Origin: an uncultured Granulosicoccaceae bacterium
Lineage (GTDB): Bacteria > Pseudomonadota > Gammaproteobacteria > CALCKW01
NCBI GenBank assembly: GCA_937965695.1
Contig: CALCKW010000002.1
Span: 1-64,000, forward strand
Direction of reading: 5' to 3'
Length of the DNA stretch: 64,000 bases
A program made the position numbers and the translations under genes. Below are positions 54,492 through 63,413 of the stretch, one piece after another. Numbering within the stretch: position 1 is the stretch's first letter; every line of letters starts with the position of its first letter. The notes beneath the pieces are model-generated. The model did not search any database. It was not told the origin of the DNA and saw only the letters and a program-made list of their open reading frames with translations.

Positions 54492-55100
54492 CTAACGAAA
54501 ACCACTAACCCCTCCTCTCGCTGTTAAGGATTCCCCGACATGATCGGCTAAACGCAGTGCCCCTATGAGCGCCGGAACGACTAGTAGCCACTTTCTCCGC
54601 TCAGCGCCACCGCGCGCACGCCAAGCTTGCCGATGCTGCCCTAACAACAACACTAAAACGGGGATATAGCGAATCATCAAGGACACTGATAATGCCAGCG
54701 GTCGCGTGGAAAACCCCAACCATGTAATAGGTGTCAGCCCTTGTTGTAGTGCGGACAGCAAGTCACTCTGCCGCGTGGAAAGTGTTAGTAAGTTAGCCAA
54801 TAAAATCATCAGGACCATTTTCACAACCGCCACTAGCCCCGCTACAGGCTCGCCGCTATACCAATGAAAAGCAAGCATCATCAAAAACCACGGCCACAGC
54901 GGCACCACAACTCGCATCTCCGCCAACCCATCCTTTCCCAAGCTGAGATACATTGAGGCGCAAAGCATCAAGAGGCTCAACAACAAAGCCAACGAGGTGA
55001 GTGGGAAAATAAAAATACTCACAAAACAGAGTGCTAACAGTTTGTGACCGGCCCTGTGGTTATGGAGCCACGAGCTCGCAGGACGATAAAGAGAAATCAA
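54492..55100 (-). CDS. bioN: ECF transporter transmembrane (T) component BioN
   Basis: A 202-residue EcfT/CbiQ-type protein: about five helices and the coupling segment with the Ala-Arg-Gly signature (QAWRARGGAERRKW near residue 160). A first helix pair (FVSIFIFPLTSLALLLSLLML) and a LSVSLMIRYIPVLVLLL helix are seen. It begins at TTG overlapping the bioM stop (TTGA). With BioM and BioY it makes a biotin importer. Confidence 0.86.
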   Translation of the reverse strand: MISLYRPASSWLHNHRAGHKLLALCFVSIFIFPLTSLALLLSLLMLCASMYLSLGKDGLAEMRVVVPLWPWFLMMLAFHWYSGEPVAGLVAVVKMVLMILLANLLTLSTRQSDLLSALQQGLTPITWLGFSTRPLALSVSLMIRYIPVLVLLLGQHRQAWRARGGAERRKWLLVVPALIGALRLADHVGESLTARGGVSGFR

Positions 55101-55843
55101 AGACCATTCCTAGCGTATTGCTTATAAGCAGAAATCACTGTTTTAGCGTCGCCATCAGCTTTAACGGACCCTTTGTGCAACCAAACGATTCGTTCAAAAT
55201 TTTCGAGCAAATCTAGCTCGTGCGTAATCATCAGCAGTTGTTGCTGCTGCCGATTCAGTTCTGCCATAAAATCATAACGAGAACGCAAATCGAGGCTGGC
55301 GAAACTCTCATCAAGTACCAGCAATCTTGGCTTCATCAACAAAACAGACCAAAGGCAAAGTCGCTGTTTTTCTCCCTCAGACAAAGATTGAGAGGGTCGA
55401 TCAGCCCACTCAATTCGGCATTGTGCCCGAAGATATTCTCGGGCTAGACGCTCAGCATCACCTTGCTTTAGTCCGAGCTGAGTCAGGCCGAAAGCAAGCT
55501 CTTCTAAAACGGTAGGGAATAGGATTTGGTGATCGGGGTTTTGAAACAAGAAGCCAACAAATTGCGGCAAGCTAGCCGTGTGCTGAGTCGCGTCAATCCC
55601 AAATACTTTTAGAGTACCGCTATCAGGGCTGAGTAGCCCGTTTAGTAGACGAGCAAAAGTACTTTTACCTGAGCCATTGTCACCAATAATCCCTACGCGA
55701 CGCTCATCTAACTGCAGGGATAAGCCATCAAGAATAACCTTCCCCGCTCTTTTATATACGACATTTCGCATGTCGATTGCAGGGGCACCAGACACGGCTG
55801 ATAATGCTGAGCGTCGTGATTTTTCCTGTCTAAACCAACGCAT
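55097..55843 (-). CDS. bioM: ECF transporter ATPase BioM
   Basis: A 248-residue ABC ATPase energising the BioMNY biotin importer. Walker A GDNGSGKSTFARLLNG, Q-loop LFQNPDHQILF, signature SLSEGEKQRLCLWSVLL, Walker B LLVLDESFASLD with Ser-Phe in place of the more common Pro after Glu. H-loop MITHELDLLENF. ATG 55843 follows GGCGG; the frame also allows TTG 55846. It is the first gene of the bioMNY group. No biotin synthesis genes are in the window. Confidence 0.87.
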   Translation of the reverse strand: MRWFRQEKSRRSALSAVSGAPAIDMRNVVYKRAGKVILDGLSLQLDERRVGIIGDNGSGKSTFARLLNGLLSPDSGTLKVFGIDATQHTASLPQFVGFLFQNPDHQILFPTVLEELAFGLTQLGLKQGDAERLAREYLRAQCRIEWADRPSQSLSEGEKQRLCLWSVLLMKPRLLVLDESFASLDLRSRYDFMAELNRQQQQLLMITHELDLLENFERIVWLHKGSVKADGDAKTVISAYKQYARNGL

Positions 55844-55933
55844 CAATATACCGCCGGGATAATTCCATCATTAACTACTCTCTATATCGACACTAGAACA
55901 ACAACTGCGTCGCGATAGTAGCAGTTTAGTGCT

Positions 55934-56542
55934 TTACGAAAAAAGTCGCTCCCAAAACCCTTGCTGGAGATGTTGCCGACAGCCTGCATATTGACTTTCG
56001 TAAATTTGGGCTCTATTTTCAACCCGCCGAGCTACTTTCAGGAGCCAGTCTTTACTGTTATGCGTTTTGCGAGAGTACCCACCCCAACCTTCGTGGTAGT
56101 TAAGATACTGCCTGTAAGCATCGTTGAGTGGAATCCCGTTATTAAGTTTGGTCTTATGAGAATACCAACCGACAAAATCCATAGCGTCATCAAAATCATC
56201 GCGGTCTGCGCCCCATCGGCCAGTCGCATCAACATACTCCCGCCAGGTTTGATTTAGAGCTTGCGAATAGCCGTATGCAGTACTTGTTCGGCCCCACGGA
56301 ACGAGACCAAAGAATATGTGTTTACGTGGTGCTTTCGCATCGTGCCGGTAACTGCTCTCCTGAAAAATAATGGCCATCGACTGGCCAACGGGTACCCCCC
56401 ATTCACTCTGCGTGCGCAGGGCTGCCTTGTGCCAACGGGGTTTTTCCATAAAGATGGAACAGATATCATCGCTTTGGCTTGGCGGCCGAGTGGCACACCC
56501 AGCCAAAATGATACTCAGGAAAATCAGGCAAATTCGAGACAA
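55934..56542 (-). CDS. SLT-like lytic transglycosylase lipoprotein
   Basis: A 202-residue lipoprotein starting at TTG 56542 (lipobox LAGC near residue 16). The SLT-like fold is indicated by the catalytic-Glu motif FQESSYRHDA near residue 60 followed by STAYGYSQALNQTWREY near 90 and NYHEGWGGY near 150. It should cleave peptidoglycan as a small outer-membrane-anchored muramidase-type enzyme. Reads in the same direction as bioMNY, 90 bases ahead. Confidence 0.82.
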   Translation of the reverse strand: MSRICLIFLSIILAGCATRPPSQSDDICSIFMEKPRWHKAALRTQSEWGVPVGQSMAIIFQESSYRHDAKAPRKHIFFGLVPWGRTSTAYGYSQALNQTWREYVDATGRWGADRDDFDDAMDFVGWYSHKTKLNNGIPLNDAYRQYLNYHEGWGGYSRKTHNSKDWLLKVARRVENRAQIYESQYAGCRQHLQQGFWERLFS

Positions 56543-56691
56543 GAGAAGAGGCTCCCGAGAAAATAGAGAGCCTAAAAGGATAGTTGTTAGTTGTGTGATT
56601 TACCGACGAATTAAATAAAAATGAAGCTCATTGGTTTCGTTAGCCAAAGTACAGTCAAGCTCCGCTTTTGATTTGATCAGTCGGGGATTCT

Positions 56692-57177
56692 CTAGCAACC
56701 TAACCAATAGCGATGCTTGTAGTCGAGCTCTTCGTCTACAACAGGCAATTGTTGAAACTCAAGTGCCTGAAAAAATGCTAGCGCATCCGGCTGCGCGTTG
56801 ACCAAAACACCGTCTAATGATTCTGCACGAGCCTGATCAACGACCGATTGAACTAAGGTACGTCCAACACCCTGGCGATGATTCGTCGTATCGACGAATA
56901 CACCGTGAAGGACTAGGGCCTTACGATCGTTTAGCGCCATATCTTCAGTAGGCTTGCAACTTGCAACAACGCCGACAATATCGCCATCAGAATCACTGGC
57001 GACTTGCATGTCCACTGTTTCAAGCGAAGCAGCGTCGTATCGATACCCAGGCATAGATAGCCGTTTAACCCGCTCAGGTAGTTTCCAGCTCATTACAGCT
57101 GCTTCTATAATTCCATTGATGAAAAGCAAATCACCCGATGATGCGGTGCGAAGTTTCACCTTTGTTTTAACAGCCAC
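56692..57177 (-). CDS. GNAT family N-acetyltransferase
   Basis: A 161-residue GNAT protein. The acetyl-CoA binding motif A is HGVFVDTTNHRQGVGRTLVQSVVDQA near residues 88-113, with the Q/R-x-x-G-x-G/A signature (RQGVGR). The substrate is unknown. GTG 57177 follows AAAGGGAG at six bases. The N-terminal strand (KLRTASSGDLLFINGII) and the C-terminal part (ALAFFQALEFQQLP) fit the fold. Confidence 0.85.
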   Translation of the reverse strand: MAVKTKVKLRTASSGDLLFINGIIEAAVMSWKLPERVKRLSMPGYRYDAASLETVDMQVASDSDGDIVGVVASCKPTEDMALNDRKALVLHGVFVDTTNHRQGVGRTLVQSVVDQARAESLDGVLVNAQPDALAFFQALEFQQLPVVDEELDYKHRYWLGC

Positions 57178-57611
57178 AATGGGCTCCCTTTACAATTAGT
57201 TGAGCAAGCTCTTGGTTTGATAAGGCATTTTGCTCGTTAGGACAGATCGGCTCAAACGCCTTCGTTAGCGAACAGTGCAAATCGACCCGAATTGATGCTG
57301 ATCGTTCAACGGGGACACGTTTTTTTAGATTGCCCCATTTACCTTAAGCAAAATACATTAGTATCAGTGACTTGGCTAGGGATTGTACCAAAGTGTCATG
57401 GAAACTGACGCAGAGAGGGCAGCGAGGACGCACGACCTACAATTGAGGACGCATGAGGGTGTTTCATACTATGAAAACCCATTACAATTAACTCAATCAG
57501 TCAAGCGCGTTGCGGCCCCACAGGATGTGGCGCACCTGCTTAACTATACTTAACAAAAATGTATATAACCTGATCCGACAAAAGATCACTTCAAAATAGC
57601 GGACACACTCC
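57178..57611. other. Intergenic region between GNAT and etfB (divergent)
   Basis: 434 bases between divergent genes. A 9-base direct repeat GAGGACGCA occurs at 57424-57432 and 57445-57453 (21-base period, two helical turns). TATACT at about 57545 could be a -10 element for etfBA. No gene was recognised. Confidence 0.5.
57424..57453. repeat. Direct repeat GAGGACGCA, 21-base period
   Basis: GAGGACGCACGA and GAGGACGCATGA begin at 57424 and 57445, two DNA turns apart on one face, about 160 bases before etfB. This could be a regulator site or chance. Confidence 0.35.
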
Positions 57612-58361
57612 ATGAAAATACTTGTCACCTGTAAACGCGTGCTCGATCCCTACATCAAAGCACGTGTAAAACCTGATGGTTCCGGCGTAAATCTCGACAA
57701 CGTCAAAATGGCGATGAACCCCTTTGATGAAATTGCGGTTGAAGAAGCTATTCGTTTGAAGGAAGCAGGCACTGCGACTGAGGTGATTTCTGTGTCTATT
57801 GGCGGCGCCAAAAGTGAAGAAACTCTACGAACATCTCTCGCTATGGGTGCAGATCGAGCCATTCACGTTGTGACAGATGAAGACGTCGAACCATTGGGCT
57901 TAGCCAAAGTGCTGAAAAAACTCATCGAAGAAGAGTCTCCAGGCTTGGTCATCATGGGTAAGCAAGCAATTGATGGCGACAGCAACCAAGTTGGCCAAAT
58001 GTTAGCGGCCCTTATGGGTTGGCCACAGGGTACCAATGTCTCCAAAGTAGAGATGGGCGACGGCGAGGCGACTATTACCCGTGAGATTGACGGTGGATTA
58101 GAGACTCTTCTGCTAAAGACCCCTGCCGTTCTCACAGCGGATCTCCGGTTGAATGAGCCGCGTTATGCATCGCTGCCCAACATCATGAAGGCAAAGAAGA
58201 AGCCGATGGACAAAAAGCCTTTGGAAGAGCTAGGTGTCGATACGGTACCTCGTCAAGAGACAATCAAAGTAAGTGAACCTGCCGCTCGTGCTGCTGGTAT
58301 TAAAGTCGCTGATGTCGCTGAGCTAGTTTCTAAGCTCAAGAACGACGCACAAGTCATTTAA
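57612..58361 (+). CDS. etfB: Electron transfer flavoprotein beta subunit
   Basis: EtfB, the AMP-binding small subunit of electron transfer flavoprotein, which passes electrons from acyl-CoA and other dehydrogenases to ETF-quinone oxidoreductase. 249 residues. The N-terminus [20 protein letters not shown], the segment [18 protein letters not shown], and [22 protein letters not shown] with the family's DxDxxQ-like loop are diagnostic. It is followed by etfA after 10 bases. Such genes serve fatty acid and amino acid oxidation. Confidence 0.96.
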   Translation: MKILVTCKRVLDPYIKARVKPDGSGVNLDNVKMAMNPFDEIAVEEAIRLKEAGTATEVISVSIGGAKSEETLRTSLAMGADRAIHVVTDEDVEPLGLAKVLKKLIEEESPGLVIMGKQAIDGDSNQVGQMLAALMGWPQGTNVSKVEMGDGEATITREIDGGLETLLLKTPAVLTADLRLNEPRYASLPNIMKAKKKPMDKKPLEELGVDTVPRQETIKVSEPAARAAGIKVADVAELVSKLKNDAQVI

Positions 58362-58371
58362 GGAGACGGCA

Positions 58372-59304
58372 ATGAGCATTCTGATCATCGCAGAACACGA
58401 CAACGGCAGCTTAAAAGGTGCCACCCTCAACACCGTAACCGCTGCACAAAAAATTGGTGGCGACATCGATATTCTAGTCGCTGGAACAGATTGCGGTAGC
58501 GCCGCAGAAGCAGCTTCTAAGCTACCTGGAATACGATCAGTAAAACTTGCAGACAGCGCTGAATACGGTCATCAGCTTGCAGAAAACGTTGCTCCTTTAG
58601 TGGTCGCAGCTGCAGCTGACTACAGCCATATATTGGCACCGGCAACTACTGACGGTAAGAACCTTATACCGCGCGTTGCAGCCCTGTTGGATGTCATGGC
58701 GATCTCTGACATTTCTGATGTTATTGATGCCGATACTTTCGAACGTCCAATCTACGCCGGCAACATCATGAGCGTACTCAAGAGCAGTGATGCGAAAAAA
58801 CTGATCACGGTTCGCACAACCAAATTTGCTGCGTGTGCTGAAGACGGAGGCTCGGCATCTGTAGATGCAATTTCAGCAACGGGCGACGCAGGGATCGCCA
58901 GCTTTGTCAGCCAAGATTTAACTCAGTCCGATAGACCCGAGTTAACTTCAGCCAAGATTGTAATTTCTGGCGGCCGTGGCATGCAGAATGGTGAGAACTT
59001 TGCCATGCTCGATGCGGTAGCTGAAATTCTAAACGCTGCCGTCGGTGCTTCTCGCGCCGCTGTCGATGCTGGTTTTGTCCCTAATGACTACCAAGTTGGG
59101 CAAACGGGCAAGGTCGTCGCCCCTGATCTCTACATAGCGGTAGGTATTTCTGGCGCGATTCAGCACTTGGCGGGTATGAAGGATTCAAAAGTCATTGTCG
59201 CCATTAACAACGATGAAGAAGCGCCCATTTTTCAAGTGGCAGACTACGGCTTGGTAATGGACCTTTTTGAAGCACTACCTCAGTTAAAAGATGCTTTAGC
59301 TTAA
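58372..59304 (+). CDS. etfA: Electron transfer flavoprotein alpha subunit
   Basis: EtfA, the FAD-binding large subunit, 310 residues. The C-terminal FAD domain has SGGRGMQNGENFAMLD near residue 200, SRAAVDAGF and YQVGQTGKVVAPDLYIAVGISGAIQHLAGM near 240-270, then VAINNDEEAPIFQVADYG, all conserved. GGAG precedes the ATG. It ends the etfBA transcript at a terminator (59368-59402). Confidence 0.96.
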   Translation: MSILIIAEHDNGSLKGATLNTVTAAQKIGGDIDILVAGTDCGSAAEAASKLPGIRSVKLADSAEYGHQLAENVAPLVVAAAADYSHILAPATTDGKNLIPRVAALLDVMAISDISDVIDADTFERPIYAGNIMSVLKSSDAKKLITVRTTKFAACAEDGGSASVDAISATGDAGIASFVSQDLTQSDRPELTSAKIVISGGRGMQNGENFAMLDAVAEILNAAVGASRAAVDAGFVPNDYQVGQTGKVVAPDLYIAVGISGAIQHLAGMKDSKVIVAINNDEEAPIFQVADYGLVMDLFEALPQLKDALA

Positions 59305-59621
59305 TCGGTGTATCGCCTTTGTTGCGCAATACATCTTAGACGAGGGCGCACCTAGCGTCTGGTTCTGAAAAAAAATCGTGAACTCTCTCACGGTTTTTTT
59401 TGTTTATCGAAAATGAAACACTTGGCCGAAGTTATAAAAACATGCCACAAGATTGAAATCACCCACAGCGAATGCTTCAAATTCTTTGCACTCTCGACAA
59501 TATGTACACGATTTGGTGACATTGCTCACAGTCTTCAACGCACGGATTTCGATAAGATCTGTCTGAACACTTGCCCAGATCACAGGGCCTGATCATTATC
59601 TAACTTTGGAAACAGGCTGTT
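59305..59621. other. Intergenic region after etfA
   Basis: 317 bases. Apart from the terminator at 59368-59402 nothing was recognised; the downstream promoter for the SRPBCC gene should lie in its second half. Confidence 0.5.
59368..59402 (+). terminator. Intrinsic terminator of etfBA
   Basis: AAAAAAATCGTGA pairs with TCACGGTTTTTTT around a 6-base loop, continuing in a T-tract, 64 bases after the etfA stop. Confidence 0.85.
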
Positions 59622-60110
59622 ATGACAATGTTTTGCATCACGCACCTTTCGATCGGATTGCCACGCCATCTGCTGTGGGAACTGATTACAGATCCTTCTG
59701 CTAGGCATCTATGGCAACCTAAAGTTCTAGGTGCCACCATAGATTCTGGTTACGGTGGAGGCAAAGGCAGCACCTTAACGCTTGAAGTTTTTGACGGCAA
59801 AGCAACAGTTGAAGTAAAAGAGCGCGTCATTCGCAGTCGCCTACAAGATTCCATCGTCGTTATCCAACAATGGCCGAAGCACCAAATTCAGAACAAGTAC
59901 ACTTTCACAGCTGAATTTGATGGCACGACTTTGCTAACTCTTCAAAAGCGGTACAAAGGGCAAGTCGGTTTTGCTTTATTGGGAAAGCAGCTTACACGTA
60001 GGCAATTAGAAGCTTCGGCAGAAGAAGAGCTGCTAGGTATAAAAAACCTCAGTACCCAACTTCACAACCGTATGGCAGACCACACGATGCCTAACGAATC
60101 AGCGTTGTAG
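59622..60110 (+). CDS. SRPBCC (START/Bet v1-like) family protein
   Basis: A 162-residue protein whose layout fits the polyketide cyclase/START-like fold: a short strand (FCITHLSIGLPRHLLWELIT), the WQPKV loop near residue 31 and alternating strands (TLEVFDGKATVEVKERVI). The last third is a long helix with KRYKGQVGFALLGKQLTR. Ligand unknown. It has no clear operon partner. Confidence 0.6.
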   Translation: MTMFCITHLSIGLPRHLLWELITDPSARHLWQPKVLGATIDSGYGGGKGSTLTLEVFDGKATVEVKERVIRSRLQDSIVVIQQWPKHQIQNKYTFTAEFDGTTLLTLQKRYKGQVGFALLGKQLTRRQLEASAEEELLGIKNLSTQLHNRMADHTMPNESAL

Positions 60111-60181
60111 CAGCACACTTTTTGGCCGGCACGGCCCCGACCATTGAGAGATTGAATCCTCATCATCTCTGACTGAGTGAT

Positions 60182-60919
60182 TTATTTCATCTGAAAACCG
60201 CGCATAGACAAGAACTCTTTCATGTGAGGACGGGATTCTTTGCCAACTAAACTCGACATCTCTTGGCTCCAGTTACTGTCTTTGGTCCCACCTGTTCGGG
60301 TTTTATAGTATTCGCGAACCACCGGATCATAATCGCCAATACCACTCACAACTTGATCAGCACAGTAATGCTCTTCATGTAGAATGGCGCTCAGCGGCAG
60401 CCGCGGTTTGACTTCGGGATTCTGATCGGGAAAACCCAAGCACAATCCGAAAACGGGATACACCTGTTCGGGTAACTTCAGCAAATCAGCCGCTTCTTGA
60501 GGTTTGTTTCGAATGCCGCCGATGTAGCATATTCCTAGCCCTAAAGACTCTGCCGCAACCACTGCATTTTGAGCAGCCAGTGCGACATCGATGGTTGCGA
60601 TCATAAAATGCTCTGTCATTCCCGGGTGAAACTCTCCCCCTGCAATGTCACAGGCCACAGCAGATCGAGACAGGTCTGCACAATACATCAACAACACTGG
60701 CGCGTCGGCAACATACGGTTGCCCGCCTGCGCAGGCTGCTAGACTGGCACGAGTTTCAGGATCACGCACACGAATGACCGTCGTCGCCTGCACATTACTG
60801 GATGTTGCAGCAGCCTGGCCACAGGCAACTATTTCAGCGACTAAATCATCGCTCACCGCTTGCTCGGTGAACTTCCTAATTGATCGATGAGATTTAAGTA
60901 AGGCGATTGTTTGATTCAT
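60182..60919 (-). CDS. nfsA: Oxygen-insensitive NADPH nitroreductase NfsA
   Basis: A 245-residue FMN-dependent nitroreductase very like E. coli NfsA (240). HRSIRKFTEQAVSD near residue 11 opens the FMN fold. AAQNAVVAAESLGLGICYIGGIRN near 110 and VFGLCLGFPDQNPEVKPRLP near 165 are shared. It reduces nitro compounds and quinones with NADPH. ATG 60919 follows GAGGGT; the frame is open to 60952 but that part is not conserved. The C-terminal ESRPHMKEFL is also as in NfsA. Confidence 0.92.
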   Translation of the reverse strand: MNQTIALLKSHRSIRKFTEQAVSDDLVAEIVACGQAAATSSNVQATTVIRVRDPETRASLAACAGGQPYVADAPVLLMYCADLSRSAVACDIAGGEFHPGMTEHFMIATIDVALAAQNAVVAAESLGLGICYIGGIRNKPQEAADLLKLPEQVYPVFGLCLGFPDQNPEVKPRLPLSAILHEEHYCADQVVSGIGDYDPVVREYYKTRTGGTKDSNWSQEMSSLVGKESRPHMKEFLSMRGFQMK

Positions 60920-61050
60920 GTAACCCTCAGTAATGCATCTGCAAAAAAGCACGCATATTGCTTTCGCAGAAAGCTTTATTTTTCAGTTAGTTTGGTTTTT
61001 CGGCGTTCACATGCTTGGACGTCTAATTCGACGCTACTATACCTAGCCTG

Positions 61051-61926
61051 TTATTTTCCCCAACCTGCTTCTAGTGCTGCTATACGATCTTCCAAAGGTG
61101 GGTGCGTAGACGCCAGTTTCTGCATCAAGCTGCCCTTCCCTCCCAATATGCCAAAAGCTGCCATTTCATCAGGCAAGCCAACCGGATCATGAACACGCTG
61201 CAGGGCCTTCAGCGCGCCGATCATACCTTGACGAGAACCCAGTTCTGCACCTGCACGATCTGCGACAAACTCTCGCCTGCGCGAGAACCAAGCAGCAATA
61301 AAACTAGCCAAAATACCTAGCACCATTTCCGCGGCCATACTCACCGCGTAGTAAATCATCATATTGCCTCGCTGCCCATCGCGACCACCTCCAGCGATCT
61401 GGCCGATTATCCTTGCAAAAAACACAACAAAAGTATTTAAAACACCTTGAACCAAACCCATGGTGACCATATCGCCGCTAGCTACGTGACCCACTTCATG
61501 GCCAAGTACCGCCTCAGCTTCTTCCCGACTCATGGCCGCCAGCAAGCCCGTGCTCACTGCAACCAAAGCGTTGTTTTTGTTCATACCGGTTGCAAAAGCA
61601 TTGGGGGATGTCGAGTTAAAAATACCGACTTCCGGGCGGCCAATTCCTGCCATATCCGCTTGGCGAAAAACCGTTTGCTGTACCCAAGCCTCGGTTTCGT
61701 TGCTGGGTTGATCAATTACCTGCACCCCCATACCTCGCTTCGCCATAGATTTGGACATAGCTAAAGATATAAAAGCGCCGATGAAACCTGCACAGGCAGA
61801 AAACAACAACAATGATTGGTAGTTACCCGAACCCATGTATCGATCGATACCTAGAAGTTTGGAAGTGATACTAAATACCAACATGATCGCCGCATTTGTA
61901 CCGAGAAACATCACAAGTCTGAGCAC
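61051..61926 (-). CDS. htpX: Membrane metalloprotease HtpX
   Basis: HtpX, a membrane-integral M48 zinc endopeptidase in quality control of inner-membrane proteins. 291 residues (E. coli 293). Two N-terminal helices, the zinc motif LGHEVGHVASGDMVTM near residue 138, two further helices, and a WFSRRREFVADRAGAEL segment with the third ligand Glu. GTG 61926 follows AAGGAG and gives the family N-terminus (LRLVMFLGTNAAIMLV). Confidence 0.95.
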   Translation of the reverse strand: MLRLVMFLGTNAAIMLVFSITSKLLGIDRYMGSGNYQSLLLFSACAGFIGAFISLAMSKSMAKRGMGVQVIDQPSNETEAWVQQTVFRQADMAGIGRPEVGIFNSTSPNAFATGMNKNNALVAVSTGLLAAMSREEAEAVLGHEVGHVASGDMVTMGLVQGVLNTFVVFFARIIGQIAGGGRDGQRGNMMIYYAVSMAAEMVLGILASFIAAWFSRRREFVADRAGAELGSRQGMIGALKALQRVHDPVGLPDEMAAFGILGGKGSLMQKLASTHPPLEDRIAALEAGWGK

Positions 61927-62252
61927 TAAAAATCTCCTTCAATAGCTGTAATTATTGATTATTGCTATCACCTTGTAGGCGATCACGGCAATTTTCAAGT
62001 GACGCCCCCGCAAGGCTACTTAGCAAGAGCGTATTAATTTCTTGATAAATGTAAATTTAGCGCATGAACATAAAGAAGCACAGACGGCTGTTCAGAATTT
62101 AAAACTGCAGATAGCTCGGGCTGATCTCTGTTGATCAACCAGCGACAAAAGAAGCTCAGAAACGGCAGAAGCACAATATTGCACTTGTTCTTAGTGCAGA
62201 CGGTCAATACTCTCGCAGTTTAGAGTCGACAACAACAAAAAGGACATTGACG
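61927..62252. other. Intergenic region between htpX and the M24 gene
   Basis: 326 bases between divergent genes. No gene, repeat or strong promoter hexamers were recognised, although promoters for both flanking genes must lie here. Confidence 0.5.
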
Positions 62253-63410
62253 ATGCTCGAACATGCGCGCGCACGTTGCCTTGAACTGCAAAAAAAAATG
62301 GCCGTTGATAATGTAGCAGTGGCTGTATTTAGCGAACAAAGTTCAATGGCTTATTTAGCTGGTTTTTGGGGCTACTTAGGTGTCGAGTTTGGCCGTCCCA
62401 CCCTGTTAGTTGTCTACCCTGATAAAGATCCCGTAGTGATTACACCCAAAATGGAGTCTGAAATGGTTGGCACCATGACTTGGGTAGAAGACGTTCGAAC
62501 TTGGGAGGACGAAGGCCCTCGCAGTTGGGCCGCCGCACTATCTGAAGCTATACCGGCGCAATCGTCAGGTATATGGATAGAAAAAAACCATATCCCAGCA
62601 ATTCTTCGCAACTGCCTCGACGAACAGCATGGCGGTCTGACGTTAAAAAACATCTCCCCCTTATTAGGAGAGATGAGGGTCATCAAATCTCCTTTTGAAA
62701 TAGAAGTGATGAGGCAAGCGGGCCAAGTGGCTGGCGCGATGATGAAGGCTGCCCACGAATCCTTAGAAGAAGGTGTGCCTGAATACGAGTCTGCTTTACA
62801 AGTGATGCGCGCGGGTACGGAGAAAGCTGCAGGATTTCTCACCGACAAAGGCTGGCAGCGATTTGTCTCGCCGCTAATTCATAACTTACAAATTCTCCAA
62901 AGTGGCACCGATAGCTCGATGGTTCACAGACGCGCTAGTGTCAAAAAGTATCAGCGTCGAGATCCTGTCTACTTTTGTTTTTGCAACATGGTCGAGTTTC
63001 AACAATACAAACTTGGTTTTGACCGGATGTTCCATATATTGGATGTAGATGAAGAAGCCGCTCGTGTACAACAAGCCGCCATCGCAGCGCAGCAAGCTGC
63101 AATTGCAGCGATTCGACCAGGTGTTGTCGCGGAAGATGTCGCAGAGGCAGCCAATGGAGTTTATCGCGAATCGGGCTATGAACCAGGATATAGAACCGGG
63201 CGGTCAATCGGTGTCGCTTACCTCGAATCCCCAGAGCTCAAAGCGGGAGATAAAACCATCCTGCAAACAGGCATGACGTTTGCGGTGGACGGAGGCATTT
63301 CGGTAGACGGTTCACATGCTGGAAGAATTGGCGACTCAATAGTCGTGACAGAAAGTGGATTTGAGTATCTCACGGACTATCCACGCCAGTTATTAGTCAC
63401 GGAAAAATAA
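62253..63410 (+). CDS. M24-fold (creatinase/prolidase-like) protein without metal ligands
   Basis: A 385-residue pita-bread-fold protein of the M24 family: N-terminal creatinase-like domain (about 1-150) with AYLAGFWGYLGVEFGRP and IWIEKNHIPA, then the catalytic-type domain. The five metal-ligand positions of prolidase-like enzymes are changed: the first Asp is Cys (FCFCN), the His is Arg (TGRSIG for GHSIG), the Glu before Pro-Gly is Asp (VDGG), and the last Glu is Gly (RIGDS). It may be a creatinase-type non-metal hydrolase or a pseudoenzyme. ATG 62253 follows AAGGAC at good distance. A nitrilase-superfamily gene follows 3 bases later. Confidence 0.82.
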   Translation: MLEHARARCLELQKKMAVDNVAVAVFSEQSSMAYLAGFWGYLGVEFGRPTLLVVYPDKDPVVITPKMESEMVGTMTWVEDVRTWEDEGPRSWAAALSEAIPAQSSGIWIEKNHIPAILRNCLDEQHGGLTLKNISPLLGEMRVIKSPFEIEVMRQAGQVAGAMMKAAHESLEEGVPEYESALQVMRAGTEKAAGFLTDKGWQRFVSPLIHNLQILQSGTDSSMVHRRASVKKYQRRDPVYFCFCNMVEFQQYKLGFDRMFHILDVDEEAARVQQAAIAAQQAAIAAIRPGVVAEDVAEAANGVYRESGYEPGYRTGRSIGVAYLESPELKAGDKTILQTGMTFAVDGGISVDGSHAGRIGDSIVVTESGFEYLTDYPRQLLVTEK

Positions 63411-63413
63411 CGG

